A stretch of DNA of 16,687 nt from Caldifarciminota bacterium UBA2202 (GTDB lineage: Bacteria > Hydrothermota > 32-111). Shown piece after piece: positions 6,719 to 14,399 of the stretch; within the stretch, counting starts at the first letter, position 1; the number at the start of each line of letters is the position of its first letter. Under the pieces are notes generated by a model. The model saw nothing but the letters and a program-made list of their open reading frames with translations, was not told the DNA's origin and did no database searches. Location: the NCBI GenBank assembly GCA_002327905.1, contig DCUY01000080.1, forward strand, positions 1-16,687, written 5' to 3'. A program made the position numbers and the translations under genes.

Positions 6719-7932
6719 CAATAATTCCCCCTGTCTAAAATTATTTTGTTCAATAATGCGAACATAACTACGGATGTGAAAAGAGACGAACCGCCGTATG
6801 ATATGAAATTAAGAGGTATTCCCACAATCGGGAGTATTCCTATTGTCATTGATATATTGAGTAGCATCTGCAGAACAGTGACTGTCAGAATTGCTCCTGC
6901 AAGCAGTTTTGAATAGCGGCTCTTAATCAATGGAAATACTGATACAGTTCTGTATACGATTACGAATATCAAAACTGAGAGAATGACAAAACCGAAGAAT
7001 CCGAATTCTTCTCCTATCACGGAGAATATGAAATCAGTGTGCTGTTGAGGCACAAAATCAAGACCCTTCTGAGTTCCTTTTAGAAAGCCGTTCCCCCAGA
7101 ATCCTCCAGACCCTATTGCTATTTTTGACTGTAAAAGATTCCAGCCGAAACCGTGGATGTCTTTATGCGGCTTCAAATAGGAGAGTATTCTCACTTTCTG
7201 ATACTCCTTTAACAGCCCCCAGAGCACAGGAGACAATCCTCCGACAAAAATATTCATAAAGACGATTTTAATGATATTGAGTATGTTCATTCTTCCGAGA
7301 TAGAGAGCATAACCCAAAACAAAGAGATAAATTATCCAGACGAACGGAATGAATGAAAAAACTACTGATAAAAGAGGAGTCATCAGAACGATTATGTAAG
7401 TCACTTTCACATCTGCAAGATAGAGGATTATTATTAAAATAATTAAAAATATCAATGATGTTCCGAGGTCAGGCTGTATAAATACAAGAGTGAAAGGAAG
7501 AAGAGCTATGAGAGTGGATATGAAGAGAACATTTGTCTTATTCACATCTCTATATCTGTTGGAAAGGTATCTCGCAAGAGCAAGAATCAAAGTCAGTTTG
7601 GCAAATTCGGACGGCTGTATATATGCAAATCCGATGTCAATCCACCTCTCCACATAACTCGCATTGAGTAATTTCAGAAACACAAGGAGAAGCATTGACA
7701 GAAAATAGAGCAGATAGGATGAAATGTAAAAAACCTTCATAGGCACAAACTGTATAAGAAAGAATATGAATATTGAAATTGCTACCCAGACAATCTGCTT
7801 GAAAAAAAATGAAATATCCTGCTTGTATGTTGCGGAGAATACCATAAGAAGCCCGAAAATCAGTATGAGGACAAGAGATATGAATATCGGCTTATCTGTT
7901 TTTTTCAGAAGGTTCATTTCATATTCATCCAT
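6715..7932 (-). CDS. rodA: RodA, SEDS-family peptidoglycan glycosyltransferase
   Basis: RodA polymerises glycan strands from lipid II in the elongasome, paired with PBP2. It is a polytopic membrane protein of about ten hydrophobic segments. SEDS motifs are present: RWIDIGFAYIQPSEFAKL (96-113), QPDLGTS with D155, GFGWNLLQSKIAIGSGG (261-277), GTQKGLDFVPQQHTDFIFS (286-304), GEEFGFFG (307-314) and NFISYGGSS near the C-terminus. The start is uncertain. The ATG at 7932 overlaps mrdA by 19 nt, while the sixth codon, also ATG (7917), makes an ATGA overlap with the mrdA stop like several other junctions here and may be the real start. Neither has a strong Shine-Dalgarno. The 3' end overlaps the comF leader region. 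Confidence 0.95.
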   Translation of the reverse strand: MDEYEMNLLKKTDKPIFISLVLILIFGLLMVFSATYKQDISFFFKQIVWVAISIFIFFLIQFVPMKVFYISSYLLYFLSMLLLVFLKLLNASYVERWIDIGFAYIQPSEFAKLTLILALARYLSNRYRDVNKTNVLFISTLIALLPFTLVFIQPDLGTSLIFLIILIIILYLADVKVTYIIVLMTPLLSVVFSFIPFVWIIYLFVLGYALYLGRMNILNIIKIVFMNIFVGGLSPVLWGLLKEYQKVRILSYLKPHKDIHGFGWNLLQSKIAIGSGGFWGNGFLKGTQKGLDFVPQQHTDFIFSVIGEEFGFFGFVILSVLIFVIVYRTVSVFPLIKSRYSKLLAGAILTVTVLQMLLNISMTIGILPIVGIPLNFISYGGSSLFTSVVMFALLNKIILDRGNYW

Positions 7933-9668
7933 TTTTCAGCTATTCTCTTTGCAAAAGGCGCCGCCATCTCTCCTCCGTGGCCGCTGTTTTCCAAAACAAT
8001 GACGCACACTACCTCAGGATTGTCTGAAGGAAAGTAGGAAACAAACCATGCATGGGGAATTCCTGCGGAATTCTCTGCAGTTCCCGTCTTGCCAGATATT
8101 GAACACAATGAGCTCTTTGCTCCCGCGCCTGTGCCCTTATCCCCGTTTACAGCCTCAGTCATGCACAGTCTGATGAAAGCCATGTCTTCATTAGAAAAGA
8201 CAAGCTTTCCGTTGATTTTTTTCTTATGCCTGAATCTGACTTCATTCTGCTTGTCTATTATGGAATCGACAATATGGGGTATTATCTTCTCGCCTCCATT
8301 AAGGATTGCGAGCAGGAAAGACGCCATCTGAATCGGAGTGACGAGCAGGTCGCCCTGACCTATTGAGAGATTCGCTGTCTGCCCTATTCCCCATCCGTTT
8401 CTTCCGTATTTCTTGTTAAGATACTTTGTATCAGGAACCAATCCGTTGCTCTCTTCATAAATGTCTATGCCCACCGCATCTCCGAATCCGCTTAGATATG
8501 CGTATCTCGCAAGTTTGTCAAGCCCTATCTTCATTCCAAGCTGATAGTAATAAACATCGCACGATTGCTTGAATGCTTCAAGAAGGTCAAGCTCATAGTG
8601 CGTGGACCAGCAGTTGAATATTCTGTTTGAAATCATTATGCTTCCATTGCACTCCTGAAAGTATGTCTGCGAATCTATAAATCCCTCATTAAGCCCAGAG
8701 AGTGTAGTGAGTATTTTGAATGTCGAGCCCGGAGGATATACTCCGTCAGTGCATCTGTTCAAAAACGGAGAGAGAGGATTTCTCTTCAGATAATCCCACA
8801 TATCCCGTCTTATTCCGTAAACAAAAATATTCGGATCAAATGACGGTTTGGAATACATTGATATTACGGAACCGTCTTTCGCGTCGAGAAGAAGTATGCA
8901 TCCGCTTTCATTTTCTGTCATCAGAGTATCTATGTACATCTGCATTCTGTGATTCAAAGTTACATACACATCATTCCCGTTTATCTTCTCCACTGCATTC
9001 TTTTTCTCTATCTCCCTTATGACTCTGCCGTATACGTCTGTTTCAAAATATTTTATTCCGTTCTGGCCTTTCAGATATTTTTCATAAGACCGCTCCACTC
9101 CGGTCTTTCCTATAAAATCCGTTATGCTGTACCCCAGCTGTTTGTACTTTTCGTATTCTGTCTGAGTTATATTGCCCACATACCCCAATACATGCGAGTA
9201 AACATATTCATAAGGATAAAATCTCCTCGGATGAGACCTGATTGAGAGCCCCTGATACATGCCCCCGTTCTCTTCAAGAAATGTGACAGTGGCAATATCA
9301 AGATTGCTTTTCAGAAGGACATCCCTCTCATCATAAATGCGCGACATTTTTATAAGAGCATTTATTGAATCAGGCTGTATTGCTATAAGCTCCGACAGCT
9401 TCCCTATGGCTCCGGCATCCATATTAATCTTTGATACTTCGCCATATAGGGAAAAATATCTCTTTGAAGTTGCTATAACAGCATTGTCTGATGATATTAT
9501 GCTCCCTCTTACCGGAACTACAATCTCTTTTTTGAAGCAGTTCTCTTCCGACAATGTTCTGTACCTGTCAGTTCGGAAGACCTGCAGATTCAGAAGAGTC
9601 ACTGTTATCAGGGAAAAAAAGAGCGCGAGAAGCAGTGATAAATTAAGAAGCCTGTTTTCGCCGACCAT
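7914..9668 (-). CDS. mrdA: penicillin-binding protein 2 (elongasome DD-transpeptidase)
   Basis: This class B PBP cross-links new peptidoglycan and works with RodA and MreBCD. It has one N-terminal membrane anchor (about 8-30). The pedestal/dimerisation region contains VPVRGSIISSDNAVIA (51-66), RRFYPYEYVYSHVLGYVG (148-165) and GKTGVERSYEKYL (187-199). The transpeptidase domain carries all three active-site motifs: STFK with nucleophile S315 and K318, SCD (369-371) and KTG (527-529). Its 584 residues are within the family range. The ATG lies inside mreD (26-nt overlap); the nearest purine-rich stretch, GGGAAGGG, is about 13 nt upstream, so translational coupling to mreD is likely. Confidence 0.96.
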   Translation of the reverse strand: MVGENRLLNLSLLLALFFSLITVTLLNLQVFRTDRYRTLSEENCFKKEIVVPVRGSIISSDNAVIATSKRYFSLYGEVSKINMDAGAIGKLSELIAIQPDSINALIKMSRIYDERDVLLKSNLDIATVTFLEENGGMYQGLSIRSHPRRFYPYEYVYSHVLGYVGNITQTEYEKYKQLGYSITDFIGKTGVERSYEKYLKGQNGIKYFETDVYGRVIREIEKKNAVEKINGNDVYVTLNHRMQMYIDTLMTENESGCILLLDAKDGSVISMYSKPSFDPNIFVYGIRRDMWDYLKRNPLSPFLNRCTDGVYPPGSTFKILTTLSGLNEGFIDSQTYFQECNGSIMISNRIFNCWSTHYELDLLEAFKQSCDVYYYQLGMKIGLDKLARYAYLSGFGDAVGIDIYEESNGLVPDTKYLNKKYGRNGWGIGQTANLSIGQGDLLVTPIQMASFLLAILNGGEKIIPHIVDSIIDKQNEVRFRHKKKINGKLVFSNEDMAFIRLCMTEAVNGDKGTGAGAKSSLCSISGKTGTAENSAGIPHAWFVSYFPSDNPEVVCVIVLENSGHGGEMAAPFAKRIAEKWMNMK

Positions 9669-10146
9669 AAATGTTCATAGCCCTTCCCAATATTTTTACG
9701 AGAACATATATCAGAGAATAAAATAAAATTGTGGCAATGGGAGAGAGGATGAGATTGTTCAGCACATAAGAGACAGATTTGATTCTCGGAAAGAATATTA
9801 CAGTATCTGTCAAACGGTAAATGAAGACGGACATTGAAATCACAAGCATCTGAAACAGAAATTTTTCCTTGAATATAAAAGGTTTGATTATGAATATAAC
9901 ATAGGATATAGCTAAAAATATTATTGAGTGATATCCGAGAGGAGTCATATAAAATGAATCGAAAATTAGACCGGCTATAAAGAATATGGGAAGCGTGAAA
10001 TAAGGAGACAGATACAGGGAAAAGAGAGAGAGAGCAACCATGAGAATGTCTATCCTCACTATGCTTCCAATTGAAAATAGCGGAGGATAAATTACTGAGA
10101 CAAATATGCTCAAAAGAAGTATAAGAGTCCAGAGTATATAAATCAT
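9643..10146 (-). CDS. mreD: rod-shape determining membrane protein MreD
   Basis: MreD is a small integral membrane partner of MreC and the RodA-PBP2 complex. The 167-residue protein is almost entirely hydrophobic, with five to six predicted membrane segments and the family signature GLIFDSFYMTPLGYHSIIFL (59-78). Sequence is otherwise poorly conserved in this family, so the position between mreC and mrdA is strong support. The ATG overlaps the mreC stop as ATGA, with AGGAGA a few bases upstream. The basic tail GRRKQAS is encoded in the overlap with mrdA. Confidence 0.93.
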   Translation of the reverse strand: MIYILWTLILLLSIFVSVIYPPLFSIGSIVRIDILMVALSLFSLYLSPYFTLPIFFIAGLIFDSFYMTPLGYHSIIFLAISYVIFIIKPFIFKEKFLFQMLVISMSVFIYRLTDTVIFFPRIKSVSYVLNNLILSPIATILFYSLIYVLVKILGRAMNIYGRRKQAS

Positions 10147-10988
10147 TTCATTCTCCTGAACATTCTGTACCAGCCGAAATTTCCCACAGATTCATTCTTT
10201 TCTTCAGTAAATAATGAAGGAACCGATTCTATCTCCTTCTGAGTTATATAGACAAACTTGAGGGAGCCGATCTTTTCAGAGGGAGAGATTAGATAAAAAT
10301 ACTCCCCGTCCTCGCTCTTCATTGTTTTCTTAATTGTTCCAACTCTTAAATTCGCGGGATATATATTTCCGAAACCGGATGTGTAAAGAGTGTCTCCCTC
10401 GCTCAAAACAACATCATACTGGATATTCTCGACTTTCAAAAGCCCCTTCTCATAAAAATATGCTATCATAAAATATTTTTTATCCTTGTCGCAGACGCCG
10501 ACTTTGAAATTCATGTTCGAATGCGTCTCAATAACAGAATATGTATTGGCGCATTCAACGATCTTTCCCACAATGCCGTTTATGAAAATCGCGCACATTC
10601 CCTCTCTAAGGCCGCTACGACTCCCTTTGTTGATGACAATTTCAGATTCCTCGCTCGGATTCCCCCCTGTCACCTCCGCAGGTATGAGATCATAAGTAAG
10701 TGATGTCCGCATCTGAAGCATTCCTCTGAGCATATCATTCTCGTGTTTTAAGAAACGAAGATTCTGATTCTCCACCATCTCTTCAGCGAGACACTGCGTG
10801 AGCATCTTTTCAGTCATACTCCGGCCTATTGTTTCGTTTGCAAAATCTATTATGCTTATAAAAGGTTTTATCGGTGTTCTCAGCAATGCCCGAAACGGTC
10901 CGTAATTCAGATTGTCATTGAAAATGAGTATCAGTATTGAAAGAAAAACAAGCGATATGAAGAGATTATTTATTTTTTTATTTGTCAT
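10143..10988 (-). CDS. mreC: rod-shape determining protein MreC
   Basis: MreC is a periplasmic scaffold that activates PBP2-RodA. An N-terminal membrane anchor (about 9-24) is followed by a helical stretch rich in Glu, Asn and Leu (about 55-95, probable coiled coil). The paired beta-barrel region then begins with AEVTGGNPSEESEIVINKGS (103-122) and continues through GLREGM and NGIVGKIVE. Its 281 residues are normal. The ATG overlaps the mreB stop as ATGA. No clear Shine-Dalgarno is seen, which suggests coupling to mreB. Confidence 0.95.
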   Translation of the reverse strand: MTNKKINNLFISLVFLSILILIFNDNLNYGPFRALLRTPIKPFISIIDFANETIGRSMTEKMLTQCLAEEMVENQNLRFLKHENDMLRGMLQMRTSLTYDLIPAEVTGGNPSEESEIVINKGSRSGLREGMCAIFINGIVGKIVECANTYSVIETHSNMNFKVGVCDKDKKYFMIAYFYEKGLLKVENIQYDVVLSEGDTLYTSGFGNIYPANLRVGTIKKTMKSEDGEYFYLISPSEKIGSLKFVYITQKEIESVPSLFTEEKNESVGNFGWYRMFRRMK

Positions 10989-12031
10989 TTAGCAGGTTGC
11001 ATTATTATTTTTTCATAGAGTGAAAGATTATCTATTATTTTTCCGCTTCCTCTGACTACGCATTCAAGAGGATTCTCTGCGACTCTGACATTTAGCCCTG
11101 TCTCCTTTGCAATCAACCTGTCAAAATTCTTAAGAAGCGAACCGCCTCCGGTCATTATTATTCCCTGATCCACTATGTCTGCGGCGAGTTCAGGAGGAGT
11201 CTTTTCAAGCGCCTGTTTGACTGCTGTCATAATCATCATTACAGGCTCCCTGAGGGCGTCTCTAATCTCTTCGGAGGTTATTTTGATTGTCTTTGGTATT
11301 CCTTCGACAAGGTCAAGTCCCCTCACATCTATCTGAAGCTCCTCTTCAAGAGGGAATGCCGAACCCACAGTAGTCTTGATTCTTTCAGTTGTCTGCTCTC
11401 CTATTAAAAGATTGTAATTCTTTTTTACATACTGATTTATAGACTCGTCCATCTCATCTCCGCCTACTCTTATTGAATTATTGGAGACAATTCCATTTAG
11501 AGCTATTACTGCGATTTCACTGGTGCCTCCGCCTATATCTATTATCATTGACCCTGTCGGCTTGTCAACTGGAAGGTCAACTCCCACAGCCGCCGCTATC
11601 GGCTCAGCCACAAGATAAACATCCCTCACTCCGGCATGCTCGACAGAATCCCTTACAGCCCTTGTCTCCACTGCAGTTATTCCGGAAGGAACACAGACAA
11701 TGACTCTCGGGCGGATAAGAATCTTTGATTTCTGGACTTTGGATATGAAATACCTGAGCATCTCCTCCACCACTTCAAAATCCGCTATAACCCCGTCCTT
11801 CATAGGTCTGAGGGCTTTTATCTCAACAGGAGTCTTTCCAAGCATCTCCTTCGCGGCAAAACCCACTGCTATCGGCTTCCCGGTCTTCACATCAAGAGCC
11901 ACCACTGACGGCTCATTTAGAACAATGCCCTCGTTCTTCATATATATCAAAGTGGATGCAGTGCCTAAATCAATCGCTATGTCATTGGACATAAATGAAT
12001 TGAAGAATGTCTTAAAAGATGGAAAGTTCAT
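10985..12031 (-). CDS. mreB: rod-shape determining protein MreB (bacterial actin)
   Basis: MreB forms membrane-bound ATP-dependent filaments that direct lateral wall synthesis. The actin-fold nucleotide site is complete: phosphate-1 DLGTAST (21-27), EPIAAAVG (143-150), phosphate-2 DIGGGTSE (165-172) and TGGGSLL (294-300). The first 14 residues (MNFPSFKTFFNSFM) are hydrophobic and could form the amphipathic membrane-binding segment. Its 348 residues are typical. The ATG has AGGAGG four bases upstream, and that motif is fused to the stop of the preceding gene (TAGGAGG, 12036-12042). It opens the mreB-mreC-mreD-mrdA-rodA group. Confidence 0.98.
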   Translation of the reverse strand: MNFPSFKTFFNSFMSNDIAIDLGTASTLIYMKNEGIVLNEPSVVALDVKTGKPIAVGFAAKEMLGKTPVEIKALRPMKDGVIADFEVVEEMLRYFISKVQKSKILIRPRVIVCVPSGITAVETRAVRDSVEHAGVRDVYLVAEPIAAAVGVDLPVDKPTGSMIIDIGGGTSEIAVIALNGIVSNNSIRVGGDEMDESINQYVKKNYNLLIGEQTTERIKTTVGSAFPLEEELQIDVRGLDLVEGIPKTIKITSEEIRDALREPVMMIMTAVKQALEKTPPELAADIVDQGIIMTGGGSLLKNFDRLIAKETGLNVRVAENPLECVVRGSGKIIDNLSLYEKIIMQPAK

Positions 12032-12039
12032 GAATCCTC

Positions 12040-12708
12040 CTAAAATAATCCGTTACTCAAATTGAAAATGAAAAGAGTGTTCTCCGCAATCTCTTCATCG
12101 TCGGAAAATGAATCAACCCTTTTAATTTTGTAATTATTCATCCGGCTAATAAAATTGTCGGCATTATCAATCGGGAAATCCACCAAGTCAGTCTTATAAT
12201 GCATCGGGAAAACAAATCTCGGAGAAAGAAAATTCATAAGAGAAGCGGCCTCTTCTCCGTCAAGAGTGTATTTCCCCCCTACGGGAACCATGGCTATGTA
12301 AGGGTCTGCCATATCCTTCACTCTGCCTTGATCAATATCTTCTCCAATGTCTCCGAAATGAATTATGCTTCCTTTACCCGTACCCACTGAAAATGCTATA
12401 ACCTCTCCCCTCTCTTTTCCCCTGCTTTTGTCATGAAAGAATCTTCTTCCCTTAATCTTCACTCCGAGAATTTCATGCTCGCCTTCAGTATCAATTATAA
12501 CAGGCTGATAGCCGAATTTTTCTTTAAATTTACTGAAACTGTGGTCATTATGTTTGTGAGATATTAAAACAATGTCTGATTTGGGGAAATTGCCTGAGTA
12601 CCTAAAAGAAGACCCGTAGGCGCTTCTGTCATACGGGTCAAAAAGTATTCTGATTTTGTTGTCAAGTTCTGCAAAAAAAGTAGCGTGGCCAAACCACACT
12701 ATCTTCAC
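12040..12708 (-). CDS. metallo-beta-lactamase-fold hydrolase (UlaG/UPF0173-like)
   Basis: The protein is a small cytoplasmic MBL-fold enzyme of the COG2220 type. Metal ligands appear intact: HKHNDH (51-56), H92, D120 in HFGDIG and H170 in FPMHYKTD; VPVGGKYTLDGEEAA (141-155) is typical of this subfamily. The substrate cannot be deduced; relatives include lactonases, phospholipid hydrolases and many uncharacterised members. The GTG start overlaps the rpmA stop as GTGA, with AGGAG five bases upstream. It occupies the place after rplU-rpmA where many bacteria have obg, and it leads into mreB with 8 nt between the genes. Confidence 0.88.
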   Translation of the reverse strand: MKIVWFGHATFFAELDNKIRILFDPYDRSAYGSSFRYSGNFPKSDIVLISHKHNDHSFSKFKEKFGYQPVIIDTEGEHEILGVKIKGRRFFHDKSRGKERGEVIAFSVGTGKGSIIHFGDIGEDIDQGRVKDMADPYIAMVPVGGKYTLDGEEAASLMNFLSPRFVFPMHYKTDLVDFPIDNADNFISRMNNYKIKRVDSFSDDEEIAENTLFIFNLSNGLF

Positions 12709-12968
12709 TTCTGCTCCTTCTGCTCCACTGATACTTTCTTTCTGAATTTACCGAATCTCTGGAACTTTACTGTTCCGTCCGTGAGTGCAAAAAGAGTATC
12801 ATCTTTTCCCAAACCCACATTCATACCCGGATGAATCACTGTGCCGCGCTGTCTCACAAGAATTGTTCCTGTTGTCACGGCTTGTCCGGTTGTTTTTTTG
12901 ATTCCGAGATATTTCGGATTGGAATCCCTTCCGTTTCTGGACGAACCGACACCCTTCTTCGTTGCCAT
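12705..12968 (-). CDS. rpmA: 50S ribosomal protein L27
   Basis: L27 lies in the large subunit with its N-terminus reaching the peptidyl transferase centre. MATKKGVGSSRNGRDSNPKY (1-20) is the family signature, followed by GTILVRQRGTVIHPGMNVG and DDTLFALTDGTVKF. Residue 3 is Thr, where many homologues have His. There is no cleaved Firmicutes-type leader; Ala2 follows the initiator directly. The ATG has a strong AGGAGG eight bases upstream, fused to the rplU stop (TAAGGAGG, 12977-12984). Confidence 0.98.
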   Translation of the reverse strand: MATKKGVGSSRNGRDSNPKYLGIKKTTGQAVTTGTILVRQRGTVIHPGMNVGLGKDDTLFALTDGTVKFQRFGKFRKKVSVEQKEQK

Positions 12969-12981
12969 TTTTCAATCCTCC

Positions 12982-13299
12982 TTAGGGCTTAACTATTTTT
13001 TCAATTTTAATTATGGAGTAGTCCTGCCTGTGCCCCTTTATCTTTTTGAAATTGGACCTTCTCCTGAATTTCATCACTTCAATCTTCTTTCCCTGTGTCT
13101 CTTCCTGATACTGACAGAGAACTTTAGCGCCCTTTATGTAGGGTTTGCCTATCATATTCTCTTTGTCATCATTGATGAACAAGACTTTGTCAAACTCGAG
13201 TTTGGCATTCACTTCCATTGCTTCAGTCTTGTTGATCGTGAGCAATTCATTCTCTTCAACCTTATACTGAAGTCCGTTGATCTCTACTACTGCGAACAT
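12982..13299 (-). CDS. rplU: 50S ribosomal protein L21
   Basis: L21 binds 23S rRNA in the large subunit. The protein starts MFAVVEINGLQYKVEE (usually GGKQYKV) and ends with the basic RNA-binding signature KFRRRSNFKKIKGHRQDYS (77-95). Its 105 residues are normal. The ATG follows AGGAGG, which is fused to the secG stop codon (TAAGGAGG, 13304-13311). The rplU-rpmA pairing is nearly universal in bacteria. Confidence 0.97.
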   Translation of the reverse strand: MFAVVEINGLQYKVEENELLTINKTEAMEVNAKLEFDKVLFINDDKENMIGKPYIKGAKVLCQYQEETQGKKIEVMKFRRRSNFKKIKGHRQDYSIIKIEKIVKP

Positions 13300-13308
13300 C
13301 CTTCCTCC

Positions 13309-13644
13309 TTATTTTGTATTCTCTTGAATAGGTTTTACTGTTGTATCAATCTGCGGAACTGCTTGCTGGTCCAAAACATTTGTCTCAGGCTGAATCTCAT
13401 GGTTTATAGCCGTATCCTTTTTGCTACTTGACATCAGAGCCAAAGAGAAACTTGTTATCATGAAAATTACAGCCATTATGGCCGTTGCGCGAGTGAAAAA
13501 TGTCTCTGCGCCTGATGCGCCGAAGACACTGTCCTGACTTCCTCCGAACATGGAAGAGAGCCCTCCCTTTGACTGTTGCATCAAAATCACTACAATCAAG
13601 AGAGCTGATACGATTATGTGTATTATCAGTAGCAATGTAAACAA
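13309..13644 (-). CDS. secG: protein translocase subunit SecG
   Basis: SecG is the small accessory subunit of the SecYEG channel. Two membrane segments (about 2-22 and 53-72) flank the conserved cytoplasmic loop MQQSKGGLSSMFGGS (22-36) with VFGASGAETFFTRAT (40-54). A hydrophilic tail of about 40 residues follows TM2, which varies widely in this family. The start is a TTG preceded at 4 nt by AGGAGG, and that motif is fused to the tpiA stop (TAGGAGG, 13649-13655). A second TTG at codon 4 is less well spaced. The order tpiA-secG is common in bacteria. Confidence 0.95.
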   Translation of the reverse strand: MFTLLLIIHIIVSALLIVVILMQQSKGGLSSMFGGSQDSVFGASGAETFFTRATAIMAVIFMITSFSLALMSSSKKDTAINHEIQPETNVLDQQAVPQIDTTVKPIQENTK

Positions 13645-13652
13645 AATGCCTC

Positions 13653-14399
13653 CTATATGTTTGTTTTACCAGCTATTTCAATTACTGCGGCGAACTTTTC
13701 GCCCTTAAGAGAGGCGCCTCCAATGAGTGCGCCGTCAATGTTGTCCTTCCTTAAAAGGTCTTTGATATTTTCGTCATTGACGCTTCCGCCATAGAGAATC
13801 ACCATTTCAGAGGATATCTTCCTTCCAAAAATAGATGATATCTGCTCCCTTATAAATAGATGCATTTCCTCAGCATCATTAGGGGTGGCAGTATTTCCTG
13901 TTCCTATAGCCCAAACAGGTTCGTAAGCTATTATAATATTTTTTAAATTATTTTCAATACCCCCAAGTGCGATTTTTAACTGATTCTCTACAATGACTTT
14001 ATGCCTGTTCGACATCCTCTCTGCCTCTGTTTCTCCCACACATAAAATTGGAGTCATTCCTAAGCTGAGGCATTTCTGCATTTTAAGTGATATTTCTTCA
14101 TCCGTTTCTTTAAATATATGCCGTCTTTCCGAGTGTCCGAGAAGAACATGATTGATTTTAAGCTCTTTTAAAAATAAAGGAGATGTCTCCCCTGTGAACG
14201 GGCCCTTCTCCTGAAAGTACATATTCTGCGCTCCCACAAAGACTTTTGAACCTGATGTCATTATTGCGATTCTTTCAAGATAGACAAAGGGAGGAATCAC
14301 AAGTACATCAATATTGTTTTTATCTGCAGATTCAATTACAGGAGCAATATTGTCAATGAGATTCATCTTCCAGTTGCCTGCTATAAGTATTCTTCTCAT
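13653..14399 (-). CDS. tpiA: triosephosphate isomerase
   Basis: The enzyme interconverts dihydroxyacetone phosphate and glyceraldehyde 3-phosphate. All catalytic residues are visible: N9 and K11 in AGNWKMN (7-13), H89 in LGHSERR (87-93) and E160 in AYEPVWAIGTG (158-168). The phosphate-binding ILYGGSVN lies near the C-terminus. Its 248 residues are normal. The ATG overlaps the pgk stop as ATGA, with GGAGGA three bases before the start. Confidence 0.98.
   Translation of the reverse strand: MRRILIAGNWKMNLIDNIAPVIESADKNNIDVLVIPPFVYLERIAIMTSGSKVFVGAQNMYFQEKGPFTGETSPLFLKELKINHVLLGHSERRHIFKETDEEISLKMQKCLSLGMTPILCVGETEAERMSNRHKVIVENQLKIALGGIENNLKNIIIAYEPVWAIGTGNTATPNDAEEMHLFIREQISSIFGRKISSEMVILYGGSVNDENIKDLLRKDNIDGALIGGASLKGEKFAAVIEIAGKTNI

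Noticed and set aside
6700..6740. RodA-ComF fusion by programmed frameshifting
   Set aside because: No clear slippery heptamer or downstream structure is visible, and fusing a membrane SEDS protein to ComF has no precedent I know of.
12841..13431. 196-codon open frame on the plus strand
   Set aside because: It is exactly antisense to rpmA, rplU and part of secG, has no ribosome binding site or family motif, and its sequence reflects the opposite-strand codons.
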